A program made the translations under genes and the position numbers. Below, piece after piece: positions 1-7,395 of a stretch of DNA of 31,701 nt. The notes beneath the pieces are model-generated. The model was not told where the DNA came from. It did not search any database and worked only from the letters and a program-made list of their open reading frames with translations. Every line of letters begins with the position of its first letter. Positions within the stretch are counted from its first letter, which is position 1. The DNA lies in assembly GCA_964584495.1 (NCBI GenBank), contig CAZPAH010000020.1, forward strand, positions 1-31,701, given 5' to 3'. Origin of the DNA: CAZPAH01 sp964584495. Lineage in GTDB: Bacteria > Krumholzibacteriota > Krumholzibacteriia > Krumholzibacteriales > Krumholzibacteriaceae.

Positions 1-357
1 ATGCTCGAGGGAGAGGATATCGAGTTTTCTCTGGATGTCGCGGACCTGGGATCGTGCTCCGGGTTCCAACAGCGGGTTCTACGCGCGGAGCACCGGATAC
101 CGCGGGGAAGCACCAGCTCCTATAAGATCATAGCCGAGTATCTCGGCAAGAGGACCGGCGCACGGGCCGTGGGAAGTGCCTTGGCAAACAATCCATTCCC
201 CCTGATCGTTCCATGTCACCGGGCCATTCGCTCGAACGGGCATCTCGGCGGTTATCAGGGGGGGGGTGAGATGAAGAGATATCTGCTGGAGAAGGAAGGG
301 ATTCTCTTCGACGATTCGGGGCGGGTAGCCCGACCGCATTTTCATTACGATGCATGA
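1..357 (+). CDS. ogt: Methylated-DNA--protein-cysteine methyltransferase, 5'-partial
   Basis: Suicide DNA repair enzyme that moves the alkyl group from O6-alkylguanine in DNA to its own cysteine. The active-site motif IVPCHRAI is visible near residue 70, followed by GHLGGYQGGGEMKRYLLEKEG, the typical end of the DNA-binding methyltransferase domain. The helix-turn-helix part (PRGSTSSYKIIAEYLGKRTGARAVGSA) precedes it. The visible 118 residues are short for the family (about 150-180), and the N-terminal ribonuclease-like domain is missing. The ATG at base 1 is therefore probably internal, with the true start left of the window. The gene heads a plus-strand run rich in repair and redox genes. Family call is secure; Ogt versus Ada-C or AtlA-like subclass cannot be separated here. 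Confidence 0.93.
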   Translation: MLEGEDIEFSLDVADLGSCSGFQQRVLRAEHRIPRGSTSSYKIIAEYLGKRTGARAVGSALANNPFPLIVPCHRAIRSNGHLGGYQGGGEMKRYLLEKEGILFDDSGRVARPHFHYDA

Positions 358-445
358 TGCCGGACAGAGGAGCCGAGCGGGCGAAATGATACATCCGACC
401 GATCTGCGGCGTAACCAATTATACGCTTAATCCTTGAATATGCCG

Positions 446-468
446 CCGTATATAATAATATTATACGG
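446..468 (+). promoter_or_regulatory. Inverted repeat with -10-like TATAAT, upstream of methyltransferase
   Basis: Arms CCGTATA (446-452) and TATACGG (462-468) flank a 9-nt A/T spacer, with TATAAT at 451-456 inside. This could be an operator over a -10 element or a weak hairpin. A TTAATC lies 18 nt upstream of TATAAT as a poor -35. No run of T follows, so a terminator for the preceding gene is less likely. Confidence 0.35.
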
Positions 469-478
469 AGATTATGCC

Positions 479-604
479 ATGAATGGATCGATCACGGAGG
501 GGCCGGCGCTTCGGGGGCAAAGCCCGCACCAGATGGATCTGCAGCTAACGGGAATATCGTCAAGCACGATTGGAGAAACAATTGCCTCTTCGAGAAGAGT
601 TTGA
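479..604 (+). CDS. Possible 41-residue leader ORF
   Basis: ATG at 479 follows GGAG (467-470) by 8 nt, and the frame stays open for 41 codons to TGA at 602-604. It overlaps the start of the next gene by about 20 nt in another frame, an arrangement that would allow translational coupling. The product has no recognisable motif. It could be a true leader peptide, the remnant of a frameshifted N-terminus of the downstream methyltransferase, or chance. Low confidence. Confidence 0.22.
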   Translation: MNGSITEGPALRGQSPHQMDLQLTGISSSTIGETIASSRRV

Positions 605-1322
605 AAGAACGGGAAACTGGTTGTTTCGATGGAGAAGCTACCTTCCCTTAATATTAATCGCAATATTTTTATTTGCTATGCGTGGATCTAAATATCCGCG
701 CCATAGTGAGAGATTGGAACTTCTTTGGGAAGCATCCTGTCTCCTTATCAGCTTCATAGGTCTCGGTATCCGGGCAATTACAATCGGGTACACGCCGCAA
801 GGCACATCGGGTCGAAATACAAAGAACCAGGTCGCGAACACCCTCAATTCGACGGGCATGTATTCTATCGTGAGAAATCCTCTGTATCTGGGTAATTTCT
901 TCATGTGGCTGGGCATTGCGCTGTTCGCCCACATATGGTGGTTGATACTCGTCTACATTTTAGCTTTTTGGCTTTATTACGAGCGGATAATTTTTGCCGA
1001 AGAGGAGTTTCTGAGAAAAAAATTCGGCGACGAGTATCTCGACTGGGCGAAGAAGACACCTGCCATTATTCCAAGATTCAGCAAGTATCGAAAGCCCGAT
1101 TTACCCTTCTCGATGAGAAACGTGCTCAGAAGGGAATATAACGGGTTCTTAGCGGTCATAGTCGTGATGTTCCTCTTCGAAACTATTGGGGATCTGTACA
1201 CCCGAAGTGAGTTTGATATAGATTTTGGGTGGATATTGCTGCTGGGTGTCGGCTTCACCGTCTGGATTGTTCTAAGAACATTAAAAAAATACACAACCCT
1301 TCTAAATGTAGAAGGCAGATAG
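582..1322 (+). CDS. Isoprenylcysteine carboxyl methyltransferase (ICMT/PEMT) family membrane protein
   Basis: Integral membrane methyltransferase-like protein of about 246 residues. Family signatures are visible: the SAM-binding RNPLYLGNFFMWLG block around residue 95, then YYERIIFAEEEFLRKKFG and EYLDWAKKTPAIIP, the usual EE..FG..Y....P..P ending. Hydrophobic segments occur near the N-terminus (SYLPLILIAIFLFAM), before and after the SAM block, and near the C-terminus. Start choice: the frame is closed by TAA at 546, leaving TTG 570 (no Shine-Dalgarno) or TTG 582. TTG 582 has GGAG at 572-575 with a 6-nt spacer, so 582 is preferred. The substrate is unknown: bacterial members act on lipids or small molecules and are not known to act on prenylated proteins. 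Confidence 0.85.
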   Translation: MPLREEFERTGNWLFRWRSYLPLILIAIFLFAMRGSKYPRHSERLELLWEASCLLISFIGLGIRAITIGYTPQGTSGRNTKNQVANTLNSTGMYSIVRNPLYLGNFFMWLGIALFAHIWWLILVYILAFWLYYERIIFAEEEFLRKKFGDEYLDWAKKTPAIIPRFSKYRKPDLPFSMRNVLRREYNGFLAVIVVMFLFETIGDLYTRSEFDIDFGWILLLGVGFTVWIVLRTLKKYTTLLNVEGR

Positions 1323-1388
1323 AATTTGCTGGACAGGGTGCTGCATCCGCGGTTTAATCCGGCTATCCACACGAAAAAGGAGGAAAAC

Positions 1389-1610
1389 GTGAAGCGCAAC
1401 ACTTTGCTGAAGGTTCTCAATCCTATTCTTGGACTGTTTTTCCTGAACCAGATTCTGGCAGGGATCTTTCGTGAAGCGCTTTCGCGGAGAGCGTTCGAGA
1501 TCTTGCACGAGAGAGGCGGGATTGTCTTGACTATCCTCGTCATAATACACGTGACTCTGAACTGGAACTGGGTAAAAGCCAATTTCTTCAAGAAAGCTCC
1601 GGCCGCCTGA
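1389..1610 (+). CDS. Small DUF4405-like two-helix membrane protein
   Basis: A 73-residue protein starting at GTG 1389, preceded by a strong AAGGAGG at 1377-1383. It has two hydrophobic helices (LNPILGLFFLNQILAGIF and GGIVLTILVIIHVTLNW) separated by a charged loop holding LHERGG, and ends in a basic tail. The HERGG...HVTLNWNW pattern is typical of DUF4405 proteins, which resemble cytochrome b-like membrane halves, with histidines that could bind haem. It lies 66 nt after the methyltransferase and 21 nt before the lipoprotein gene, so it is probably co-transcribed with them. Its biochemical role is unknown. Confidence 0.7.
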   Translation: MKRNTLLKVLNPILGLFFLNQILAGIFREALSRRAFEILHERGGIVLTILVIIHVTLNWNWVKANFFKKAPAA

Positions 1611-1631
1611 GGCTGGCAGGGAGGAAACACG

Positions 1632-2222
1632 TTGAAATCCCAAAAGAGAAGGATATTTATTTTAGTGACCGTTTGTTCTTTCCTCGTTGCGCCTGGATGT
1701 CAGAAATCGACTGTTTTTCTAAGCAATGGCGGATTTGAACCTCAATCGTCACTACAGAAAACACCGACGGGATGGTTTCCCACCGAAGTGCCTCAAACGA
1801 GGGATTTTGTCGATTTTATTTGGGACAATGAAACATATTACCGTGGGAAGCGGTCGGTCTCGATCTCGATAGCCGAGGATCATCCAGACGATGAAATCTC
1901 CTACAATTGGACCAAACCCGTCGAAAACTGGAAAGTCGGGAATAGTTACGAACTGAGTTGCTGGGTCAAGGGGCGAGATCTTAAAAGCCCGGTCTGGATT
2001 TGCGTGCAGTGTTGGAATAAGTCGTTGACGGAAATGACCGGTTTTTCGACGACTCAGAGGGATTATCCTCTTGTCGGCACCTTTGACTGGCGGCAAGTAG
2101 GAACTGTTTTTACGGTCCCCGACGGAACTTGCGAAGTTCGTGTAAGAGCGGGAATCTCCGCCCCTGGCAATCGTGGCGGGCGGGCCTGGTTTGATGAATT
2201 GCATATCAAACAGGTAAAATAA
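1632..2222 (+). CDS. Predicted lipoprotein with CBM-like jelly-roll domain
   Basis: A 196-residue exported protein starting at TTG 1632, with AGGGAGG at 1618-1624 and a 7-nt spacer. The N-terminus is basic then hydrophobic (RRIFILVTVCSFLVAPGC), with Cys23 in a lipobox-like VAPGC, suggesting a lipid anchor. The mature part runs NGGFE....PTGWFPTE....W...YYRGKRSVSISI....Y.L.CWVKG....VRVRAGISAPGNRGGRAWFDEL. This is the layout of carbohydrate-binding module 4/9-like beta-sandwich domains, which often begin with NGGFE and end with a VWFDDV-type strand. No catalytic domain is attached. The ligand is unknown. The fold call rests on pattern recognition only. Confidence 0.68.
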   Translation: MKSQKRRIFILVTVCSFLVAPGCQKSTVFLSNGGFEPQSSLQKTPTGWFPTEVPQTRDFVDFIWDNETYYRGKRSVSISIAEDHPDDEISYNWTKPVENWKVGNSYELSCWVKGRDLKSPVWICVQCWNKSLTEMTGFSTTQRDYPLVGTFDWRQVGTVFTVPDGTCEVRVRAGISAPGNRGGRAWFDELHIKQVK

Positions 2223-2446
2223 TTTTTTTCCAAAGGTCCGCAGCCGAGGCCTGAGCCAGAGGTTCCAGATGGAGAGGGCACCTGGGATATATTTCACATG
2301 TCTAAGCTCACTTATCTCTCACACTATAACCGGGTTTCAGGGCAGGGCTCTGAATGCGAGCAGTGAGGACAATATAGCCGCTTTAGCCGGGGATCCCGGT
2401 GGTGAAGGGTCACGCCCGTAACATATTTATTATTTTGGAGGTAGGG

Positions 2447-3214
2447 ATGAACGCCAAATACGTTTTGATAATATCATCGATCTTGCTGCCGTTTCTACCG
2501 TTTAGACCCGTTTCGGCGCAAGAGACGAAAAACTCCCGATTCGACATGGAACTTGAATTGGGGCCTGTCTGGCAAAGCCGCAATAATGTGCAGATCCCCA
2601 ATAATGAGAACGGCACCCGGTTTTCTCTCGCCGACCTCGTCGGAAAGGGTCCCTTCCCGGCAGCCCGTCTTTATCTCACCTGGAATATCACCGGGAAGCA
2701 TGGATTGCGTGCTCTACTTGCTCCCCTATCATACACCAAGCAGGGTAGATTGCCCTACATTGTCGATTTTGCGGGAGGGAGCTTCGATCCGGATGTGCCG
2801 ACGGATGCGACCTATAAGTTCAATTCCTGGCGGTTGACATACCGGTACTTGCTTTTTGAAAGATCCCGATGGAATGGATGGATAGGCTTCACGGCAAAGA
2901 TTCGGGATGCAAAGATCAAGCTCGCGCAAAATGCGAGGTCAACAGAGAAAACGGATTTGGGATTTGTGCCTCTCTTGCACCTTGGCTTTGACTATCAACT
3001 AGCCGGGAGCTGGCGCTTTGTTTTTGATTTGGATGCGTTGGCCGGCGGACCCGGACGCGCGGAAGATCTCTCTTTGAAATTAAGCTACAAGCTGAGCGAA
3101 AGGCTTAGCATCTCGGGAGGGTACCGGACCGTCGAAGGTGGGGCGGACGTCGAAGAGGTCTATAACTTCGCCTGGTTTCATTATGCCACAGCTTCAATAT
3201 TATATCGATTTTAA
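2447..3214 (+). CDS. Outer-membrane beta-barrel protein, unknown function
   Basis: A 255-residue protein. ATG 2447 is preceded by GGAGG (2437-2441); the frame is open further upstream to a GTG at 2399, but the signal peptide begins at 2447 (NAKYVLIISSILLPFLPFRPVSAQ, cleavage after SAQ or VSA). The mature chain alternates polar and aromatic residues in strands such as FDMELELGPVW, WRLTYRYLLFERS, WNGWIGFTAKIRDAKIKL and WRFVFDLDALAG, and ends in ILYRF. A C-terminal phenylalanine is the usual BAM recognition signal. The 224-nt region upstream (2223-2446) shows no convincing promoter. It may form a passive pore or a structural protein. Confidence 0.78.
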   Translation: MNAKYVLIISSILLPFLPFRPVSAQETKNSRFDMELELGPVWQSRNNVQIPNNENGTRFSLADLVGKGPFPAARLYLTWNITGKHGLRALLAPLSYTKQGRLPYIVDFAGGSFDPDVPTDATYKFNSWRLTYRYLLFERSRWNGWIGFTAKIRDAKIKLAQNARSTEKTDLGFVPLLHLGFDYQLAGSWRFVFDLDALAGGPGRAEDLSLKLSYKLSERLSISGGYRTVEGGADVEEVYNFAWFHYATASILYRF

Positions 3215-3285
3215 GATTCCGGGAAAGACGAATTTCCTGATCGGTTGTGGTTCGCTCAAATTAGAGCACGAGAGGAGAAAACCGG

Positions 3286-3750
3286 ATGAGAGACAGTGTT
3301 CTTGGGTTGATTGCATGGGTGGCCGCATCGCTGGCGGCTGGTTGGATAGGCTCGCGATTCGTACCGGGCGAGTGGTACGCCTCTCTCGTCAGGCCAGCAT
3401 GGACTCCGCCGAACGCCGTCTTTGCGCCGGTGTGGACGATGCTATATATCTTGATGGGAGTTGCCGCCTGGCTCGTTTGGCATAAGGCCGGCTTTTCGAA
3501 TGCCGCGGTGCCCCTGGCATTTTTCATCATTCAGCTCGTGCTGAATGTTCTTTGGTCGTACCTCTTCTTCGGTGCGCATCAGCCGATGTTGGCTTTTTTT
3601 GAAATAATTGTCCTCTGGCTTGCGATATTGTCGACCCTCTTGGGTTTTTGGAGTATAAGACCTCTGGCCGGGGCCCTTCTACTGCCCTACTTGTTTTGGG
3701 TGGGATTCGCATCGGCGCTCAACTTTCAACTGTGGCGGTTGAACGTGTAA
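3286..3750 (+). CDS. tspO: TspO/MBR family tryptophan-rich sensory protein
   Basis: A five-helix integral membrane protein of 154 residues, the normal length for bacterial TspO. Family blocks are WYASLVRPAWTPPNAVFAPVWT (residues about 30-50), LYILMGVAAWLVW, LNVLWSYLFFG and the C-terminal LPYLFWVGFASALNFQLWRLN. It is rich in Trp, as expected. TspO proteins bind or degrade tetrapyrroles and respond to oxidative stress or light; here that fits the surrounding redox genes. AGAGGAG (3271-3277) lies 8 nt before the ATG. Confidence 0.95.
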   Translation: MRDSVLGLIAWVAASLAAGWIGSRFVPGEWYASLVRPAWTPPNAVFAPVWTMLYILMGVAAWLVWHKAGFSNAAVPLAFFIIQLVLNVLWSYLFFGAHQPMLAFFEIIVLWLAILSTLLGFWSIRPLAGALLLPYLFWVGFASALNFQLWRLNV

Positions 3751-3786
3751 GAGGGCCGACGGAGTCAGCTGCAGTTAGCGGAGACA

Positions 3787-4251
3787 ATGAGACTCTGGAC
3801 CGTTCATCCGAAGTACTTGGACTGGCGAGGATTATGTAGCCTATGGAGAGAGGCTTTGCTTGCGCAGGCCGTTTTGAGGGGGAAAACCAGGGGATATCGG
3901 CACCATCCGCAGTTGGAGCGGTTTAAGCTGCATTCCAATCCCCTCCGCGCGATCGGCTGTTTCCTCCTCGGAGTGTACAACGAATCGTTGGCCCGGGGTT
4001 ACCATTTCGACGCGTCGAAGATTGATAATTCGATGGCGGGTGTGTATATTTCAGAGAATGCAGGTCAGCTGCTTTGGGAGTGGGAGCATTTAAAGGCCAA
4101 ACTACGAAAACGGGCTCCGGAGGTCTACGATTCACTTGCCGAAGTACGAATTCCCGAGCCGCATCCGATGTTTCAAATTGTGGCGGGACCGGTGCAGCCG
4201 TGGGAAAGAGCAATGGTAAAATATGGAAAGAGACGAGCCGATTATGTTTGA
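3787..4251 (+). CDS. Pyrimidine dimer DNA glycosylase/endonuclease V-like protein
   Basis: A 154-residue protein starting MRLWTVHPKYLDWRGLCSLW, then REALLAQAVLRGKTRGYRHHPQLERF. This is the conserved opening of the Pyr_excise family (related to T4 endonuclease V), whose members carry a short helical domain that flips and cleaves UV-induced dimers. The motif YISENAGQLLWEWEHLKAKL sits in the C-terminal half. In T4 DenV the catalytic nucleophile is the N-terminal Thr2; here residue 2 is Arg, as in the bacterial branch, so activity should not be assumed from the name. The gene sits 36 nt after tspO and 12 nt before the MsrBA gene, probably in one operon. Confidence 0.85.
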   Translation: MRLWTVHPKYLDWRGLCSLWREALLAQAVLRGKTRGYRHHPQLERFKLHSNPLRAIGCFLLGVYNESLARGYHFDASKIDNSMAGVYISENAGQLLWEWEHLKAKLRKRAPEVYDSLAEVRIPEPHPMFQIVAGPVQPWERAMVKYGKRRADYV

Positions 4252-4263
4252 AGAGGAGTGATC

Positions 4264-5199
4264 GTGCGAAAGTTTACGATGATCGCGTTTTCAATAATGA
4301 CGATGTTTAACCTGCTCACGTGCTCGGAGGAGCTCGCTATGGATAAAAAATCCTACAATAAACTGACGCCGGAAGAAGAGAAAGTTATCGTCAATAAGGG
4401 CACCGAAGCGCCTTTCAGCGGGATATATAACGACTTTTTTGAAAAGGGCTCTTATCGCTGCAAACGCTGCAATGCGCTGCTTTACAGATCCGAAGACAAA
4501 TTTGCATCTTCCTGTGGATGGCCGAGCTTTGATGACGAAGTAGAAGGGGCGATTAAACGGCAAAAGGATGCCGATGGAATGCGAACCGAGATTCTATGTG
4601 CGAATTGCGGAGCGCACCTGGGCCACGTTTTTGAAGGAGAAGGGCTGACCGATAAGAATATCAGACATTGTGTCAATTCCATCTCTATGGTATTCGTGCC
4701 GTATCAAGAAGAGGTTCGACCGGCTAAAGCATACTTTGCGGGTGGCTGTTTTTGGGGTGTGGAGCATCTGTTCGAGCATATGGAGGGGGTTATCTCGGCG
4801 GTCTCCGGCTATATGGGAGGTTCTATGAAGAACCCCTCGTATCAAGACGTGGTTCATGGAGATACCGGCCACTTCGAGACCGTCGAAGTGACATACGATT
4901 CGACCAAGGTGAGTTACGAGAGCCTTGTAAAATTCTTCTTTGAGATTCACGATCCCACGCAGGAGGACGGCCAGGGGCCGGATATCGGGGAACAGTATCT
5001 TTCCGCCGTATTCTACAAAAATGACGACGAGAAACGGATTGTCCAAAAGTTAATAGGCATACTCGAAAATAAGGGATACGATATCGTCACGAAGGTTCTT
5101 CCCGTCACCACCTTCTGGAAAGCCGAAGATTATCATCAAGACTACTATGACAAGAATAATAAGCAGCCATACTGCCATGCGTACAAAAAGAAGTTTTAA
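4264..5199 (+). CDS. msrBA: Exported bifunctional methionine sulfoxide reductase MsrB-MsrA fusion
   Basis: Reduces both R- and S-methionine sulfoxide in proteins. The N-terminal domain is MsrB: zinc-binding CKRC and CANC pairs, CGWPSF, GHVFEGEG, and the catalytic Cys in RHCVNSISM. The C-terminal domain is MsrA, beginning at AYFAGGCFWGVEH (catalytic Cys in GCFWG) with HYDPT-like HDPTQEDGQGPDIGEQY and EDYHQDYY. The B-then-A order is the reverse of Neisseria PilB-type fusions but common elsewhere. GTG 4264 is chosen because AAGAGGAG (4251-4258) sits 5 nt away; GTG 4258 overlaps it. The N-terminus (RKFTMIAFSIMTMFNLLTC) looks like a signal or lipoprotein signal, with an unusual Thr at -1, so the enzyme probably acts in the periplasm. 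Both catalytic positions are Cys, not Sec. Confidence 0.95.
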   Translation: MRKFTMIAFSIMTMFNLLTCSEELAMDKKSYNKLTPEEEKVIVNKGTEAPFSGIYNDFFEKGSYRCKRCNALLYRSEDKFASSCGWPSFDDEVEGAIKRQKDADGMRTEILCANCGAHLGHVFEGEGLTDKNIRHCVNSISMVFVPYQEEVRPAKAYFAGGCFWGVEHLFEHMEGVISAVSGYMGGSMKNPSYQDVVHGDTGHFETVEVTYDSTKVSYESLVKFFFEIHDPTQEDGQGPDIGEQYLSAVFYKNDDEKRIVQKLIGILENKGYDIVTKVLPVTTFWKAEDYHQDYYDKNNKQPYCHAYKKKF

Positions 5200-5307
5200 C
5201 AAGACGATATTGATGATATTGTGGCGATAGCGGCCTAACGGATCATGCCCCGAATTTTTGACGAGTCGGCCGAGGTACGGTAGGGAACTTCATCCAAGGA
5301 TGTTAAA

Positions 5308-5856
5308 ATGTTAAAAAAGGTGATGACGGCTGGAATATTAGGTGGATTGGTTCTTGTTGTCTGGACGCTTGTAATAAATGGAATTCTCGGATTCCAAGCC
5401 GCTATCGATATGAAGCGGATCGCGGCCGAGCGGCAGGTGTATGAAATATTAAGCGAGAACATAATTAGTCCCGGAAGGTATATCTTCAATCCGGAACTGA
5501 CATCGGAAGGGCGTTTCCCCGACGGAGAGCCCGTTTTCAGTGTTCTTTATGGTGGGTTCGGCCACGAATCGGCCGGTCGCTTCGCGCTGGTCGGACTCGT
5601 TCTATTCTTCCTCGCACCGATAGTTGCAGCATGGATGCTGTCCCAGACGTCAGAACGCGTTATGCTAAGCTATTCCCGAAAGCTTTTATTCTTTGTCGCG
5701 ATTGGAGTTTTATTTGCGGTATTCACCGATTTCACGAATTGTGGTATCGGCGGATATCCAATCAATGATACGTTTCTCCTTGCGGCCAATCACATAGTTG
5801 CCTGGACGCTGGTAGGCCTGGTGGTAGCCTGGCGGATTAAACCTGTGGCTGAGTAG
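5308..5856 (+). CDS. Unknown four-helix membrane protein
   Basis: A 182-residue protein I do not recognise. AAGGA (5296-5300) lies 7 nt before the ATG. Predicted membrane spans are near residues 5-28 (GILGGLVLVVWTLVINGIL), 93-112 (GRFALVGLVLFFLAPIVAAW), 124-142 (LLFFVAIGVLFAVFTDF) and 155-178 (LLAANHIVAWTLVGLVVAW). A loop of about 60 residues between spans 1 and 2 contains GRYIFNPELTSEGRFPDGEP and GFGHESAGR, which may be periplasmic. NCGIGGYPINDTF before the last helix looks like a conserved turn. The 108-nt gap before it holds no clear promoter. Confidence 0.72.
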   Translation: MLKKVMTAGILGGLVLVVWTLVINGILGFQAAIDMKRIAAERQVYEILSENIISPGRYIFNPELTSEGRFPDGEPVFSVLYGGFGHESAGRFALVGLVLFFLAPIVAAWMLSQTSERVMLSYSRKLLFFVAIGVLFAVFTDFTNCGIGGYPINDTFLLAANHIVAWTLVGLVVAWRIKPVAE

Positions 5857-5883
5857 TTCGAATGCCGGTAAGGGGGTAGAAGG

Positions 5884-6372
5884 ATGAATATTTACGAGTA
5901 TGCAATGAAAATGGAAAAAGACAGCGAGAATTATTACCGCGGGCTTGCAACAGAAACGGAATACGTCGGGCTGAAAAATATATTCACGATGTTGGCGGAC
6001 GAAGAAGTCAAACACTTTAATGTTCTTAAAGGGATGATCGAGACGGATGCGAACGCGGAACTGGCGGAAACGGATGTCTTGGCGAATGCTAAAAATATAT
6101 TCATTGAAATGAAAGAGGCGGGTCGCAAATTTGATTTTGATGTGCCGCAGACGGATGTCTACCGCAAGGCTCGAGAGATCGAGGAAAAGAGCAATAAATT
6201 TTATATGGAAATGAGCGGCAAGGTCGAAAACGAAACACAACGGGCGATCTTCCTGCGGTTAGCGGCTGAAGAAGAGAAGCATATGTTTCTGATAGAAAAC
6301 ATCATCGAATTTGTTTCAAGGCCGGAAACATGGATTGAGAACGCGGAATTCAATCATCTGGACGATTATTAA
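5884..6372 (+). CDS. Rubrerythrin-like ferritin-family diiron protein
   Basis: A 162-residue four-helix bundle protein. The diiron ligands expected for the family are visible: KMEKDSENYYRGLA in helix 1, the EExxH motif ADEEVKHFNVL in helix 2, the KAREIEEKSNKFY helix 3 and the second EExxH, AAEEEKHMFLI, in helix 4. There is no C-terminal rubredoxin domain, so it is a short ferritin-like member rather than a full rubrerythrin. Such proteins reduce peroxide or store and sense iron. The context supports peroxide defence: fused Msr upstream, WrbA and a Sec peroxiredoxin downstream. Confidence 0.87.
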   Translation: MNIYEYAMKMEKDSENYYRGLATETEYVGLKNIFTMLADEEVKHFNVLKGMIETDANAELAETDVLANAKNIFIEMKEAGRKFDFDVPQTDVYRKAREIEEKSNKFYMEMSGKVENETQRAIFLRLAAEEEKHMFLIENIIEFVSRPETWIENAEFNHLDDY

Positions 6373-6468
6373 AAGCGTCGGGGATTATTCACCATCACGT
6401 ATTTGTTATAGAGAGAGCGGCTGAATCCGTTTTGCGTTTCCGCGGAACGGCTTCGAAATGTGCTATGC

Positions 6469-6597
6469 ATGAATAAAGATGCTGATCTTTCAATCCCGGT
6501 ATTCATGCGTGAGCTCATAGCCGACACTATAGGCGCCGGTGAAAGGATTCCGCAGCGCAGCGTGATAGTGATTTTGGCAGGCAAGTATGGTAGTTGA
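6469..6597 (+). CDS. Possible 42-residue ORF in the gap before wrbA
   Basis: An ATG-initiated frame (NKDADLSIPVFMRELIADTI, then GAGERIPQRSVIVILAGKYGS) ends 15 nt before wrbA. Its composition looks more protein-like than chance, but it has no clear Shine-Dalgarno and no family I recognise. It lies within the 240-nt region 6373-6612, in which I see no other feature. Confidence 0.25.
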   Translation: MNKDADLSIPVFMRELIADTIGAGERIPQRSVIVILAGKYGS

Positions 6598-6612
6598 AGA
6601 AAGGAGATTCTG

Positions 6613-7224
6613 ATGAAGGTGTTGGTCGTTTACTATTCGATGTACGGACATGTCCATAAGCTGGCGGAAGCCGCGGCCGAAGGGGCCCGCTCAGTAGCCG
6701 GCGTGGAAGCGGAGCTGCGGCGGGTTCCGGAGACTCTGCCCGAAGACGTGCTGAAGATGCTCGGCGCCGTGGAAGAGCAGAAAAAGCAGGCCGATGTGCC
6801 GGTATGCACCGTTAATGAGCTGGGCGAAGCCGACGCGGTCATATTCGGAACACCGACCCGGTTTGGCAATATGTGCGGCCAGATGAGACAGTTCCTCGAT
6901 GCGACGGGACAGCTGTGGTCGAAAGGAGCGTTGGTCGGGAAGGTGGGAAGCGTTATTACGAGCTCGAGCACGCAGCACGGAGGACAGGAGTCGACGATTC
7001 TATCTTTCCATATCACCCTTCTGCATCATGGAATGCTGCTGGCCGGGTTGCCCTACGCATTTAAGGGACAGACGCTGACAGATCAGGTTACCGGCTGCTC
7101 GCCTTACGGGGCATCGACGATAGCGGGGGGCGACGGCAGCCGGGTTCCGAGCGAGAATGAGCTCGCCGGAGCCCGGTACCAGGGCGAATATGTGGCAAAG
7201 ACCGCCAAGAAACTCACGGCTTGA
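6613..7224 (+). CDS. wrbA: NAD(P)H:quinone oxidoreductase, WrbA/flavodoxin type
   Basis: An FMN-dependent two-electron quinone reductase of 203 residues, the standard length. The phosphate-binding loop is YYSMYGHVHKLAEA at residues 7-20; the flavin ring contacts are GTPTRFGNMCGQMRQFLD near residue 80 and SSSTQHGGQESTILSFH near residue 118. The C-terminal LPYAFKGQTLTDQVTGCSPYGASTIAGGDG is diagnostic of WrbA. AAAGGAG precedes the ATG by about 6 nt. WrbA keeps quinones from redox cycling, consistent with the neighbouring oxidative-stress genes. Confidence 0.97.
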   Translation: MKVLVVYYSMYGHVHKLAEAAAEGARSVAGVEAELRRVPETLPEDVLKMLGAVEEQKKQADVPVCTVNELGEADAVIFGTPTRFGNMCGQMRQFLDATGQLWSKGALVGKVGSVITSSSTQHGGQESTILSFHITLLHHGMLLAGLPYAFKGQTLTDQVTGCSPYGASTIAGGDGSRVPSENELAGARYQGEYVAKTAKKLTA

Positions 7225-7290
7225 TAAAAACGCGATACAGTGAGTATAGGATAAAGGTTATATCGCCCCATCATGGGTGCGGGGAAATTC

Positions 7291-7319
7291 TTGACGTATG
7301 GTGCGGACGGGTGTAGCAT
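7291..7319 (+). promoter_or_regulatory. Sigma70-type promoter of the Sec peroxiredoxin
   Basis: TTGACG (7291-7296), 17-nt spacer, TAGCAT (7314-7319). Transcription would begin near 7326 and give a 70-nt leader before ATG 7396. The gene can thus be expressed separately from wrbA. No obvious regulator palindrome overlaps the promoter. Confidence 0.6.
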
Positions 7320-7395
7320 AGTATCGATAAATCAGGAGTGGCTATTGAGGGATTTTGATCATCGAGATTAGGGATCGGGGTAAAAGGAGAGGCAT

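Noticed and set aside
977..1630. 217-codon open frame on the minus strand
   Set aside because: Runs across three plus-strand genes or gaps with real family signatures; composition is antisense-like (Ser/Arg-rich).
4264..5199. Selenocysteine in MsrA or MsrB
   Set aside because: Both catalytic positions are encoded as Cys (GCFWG and RHCVNS); no in-frame TGA is present.
6369..6584. 71-codon open frame on the minus strand before wrbA
   Set aside because: Low-complexity Ser/Arg composition, no start signal; the plus-strand 42-codon frame is at least as plausible.
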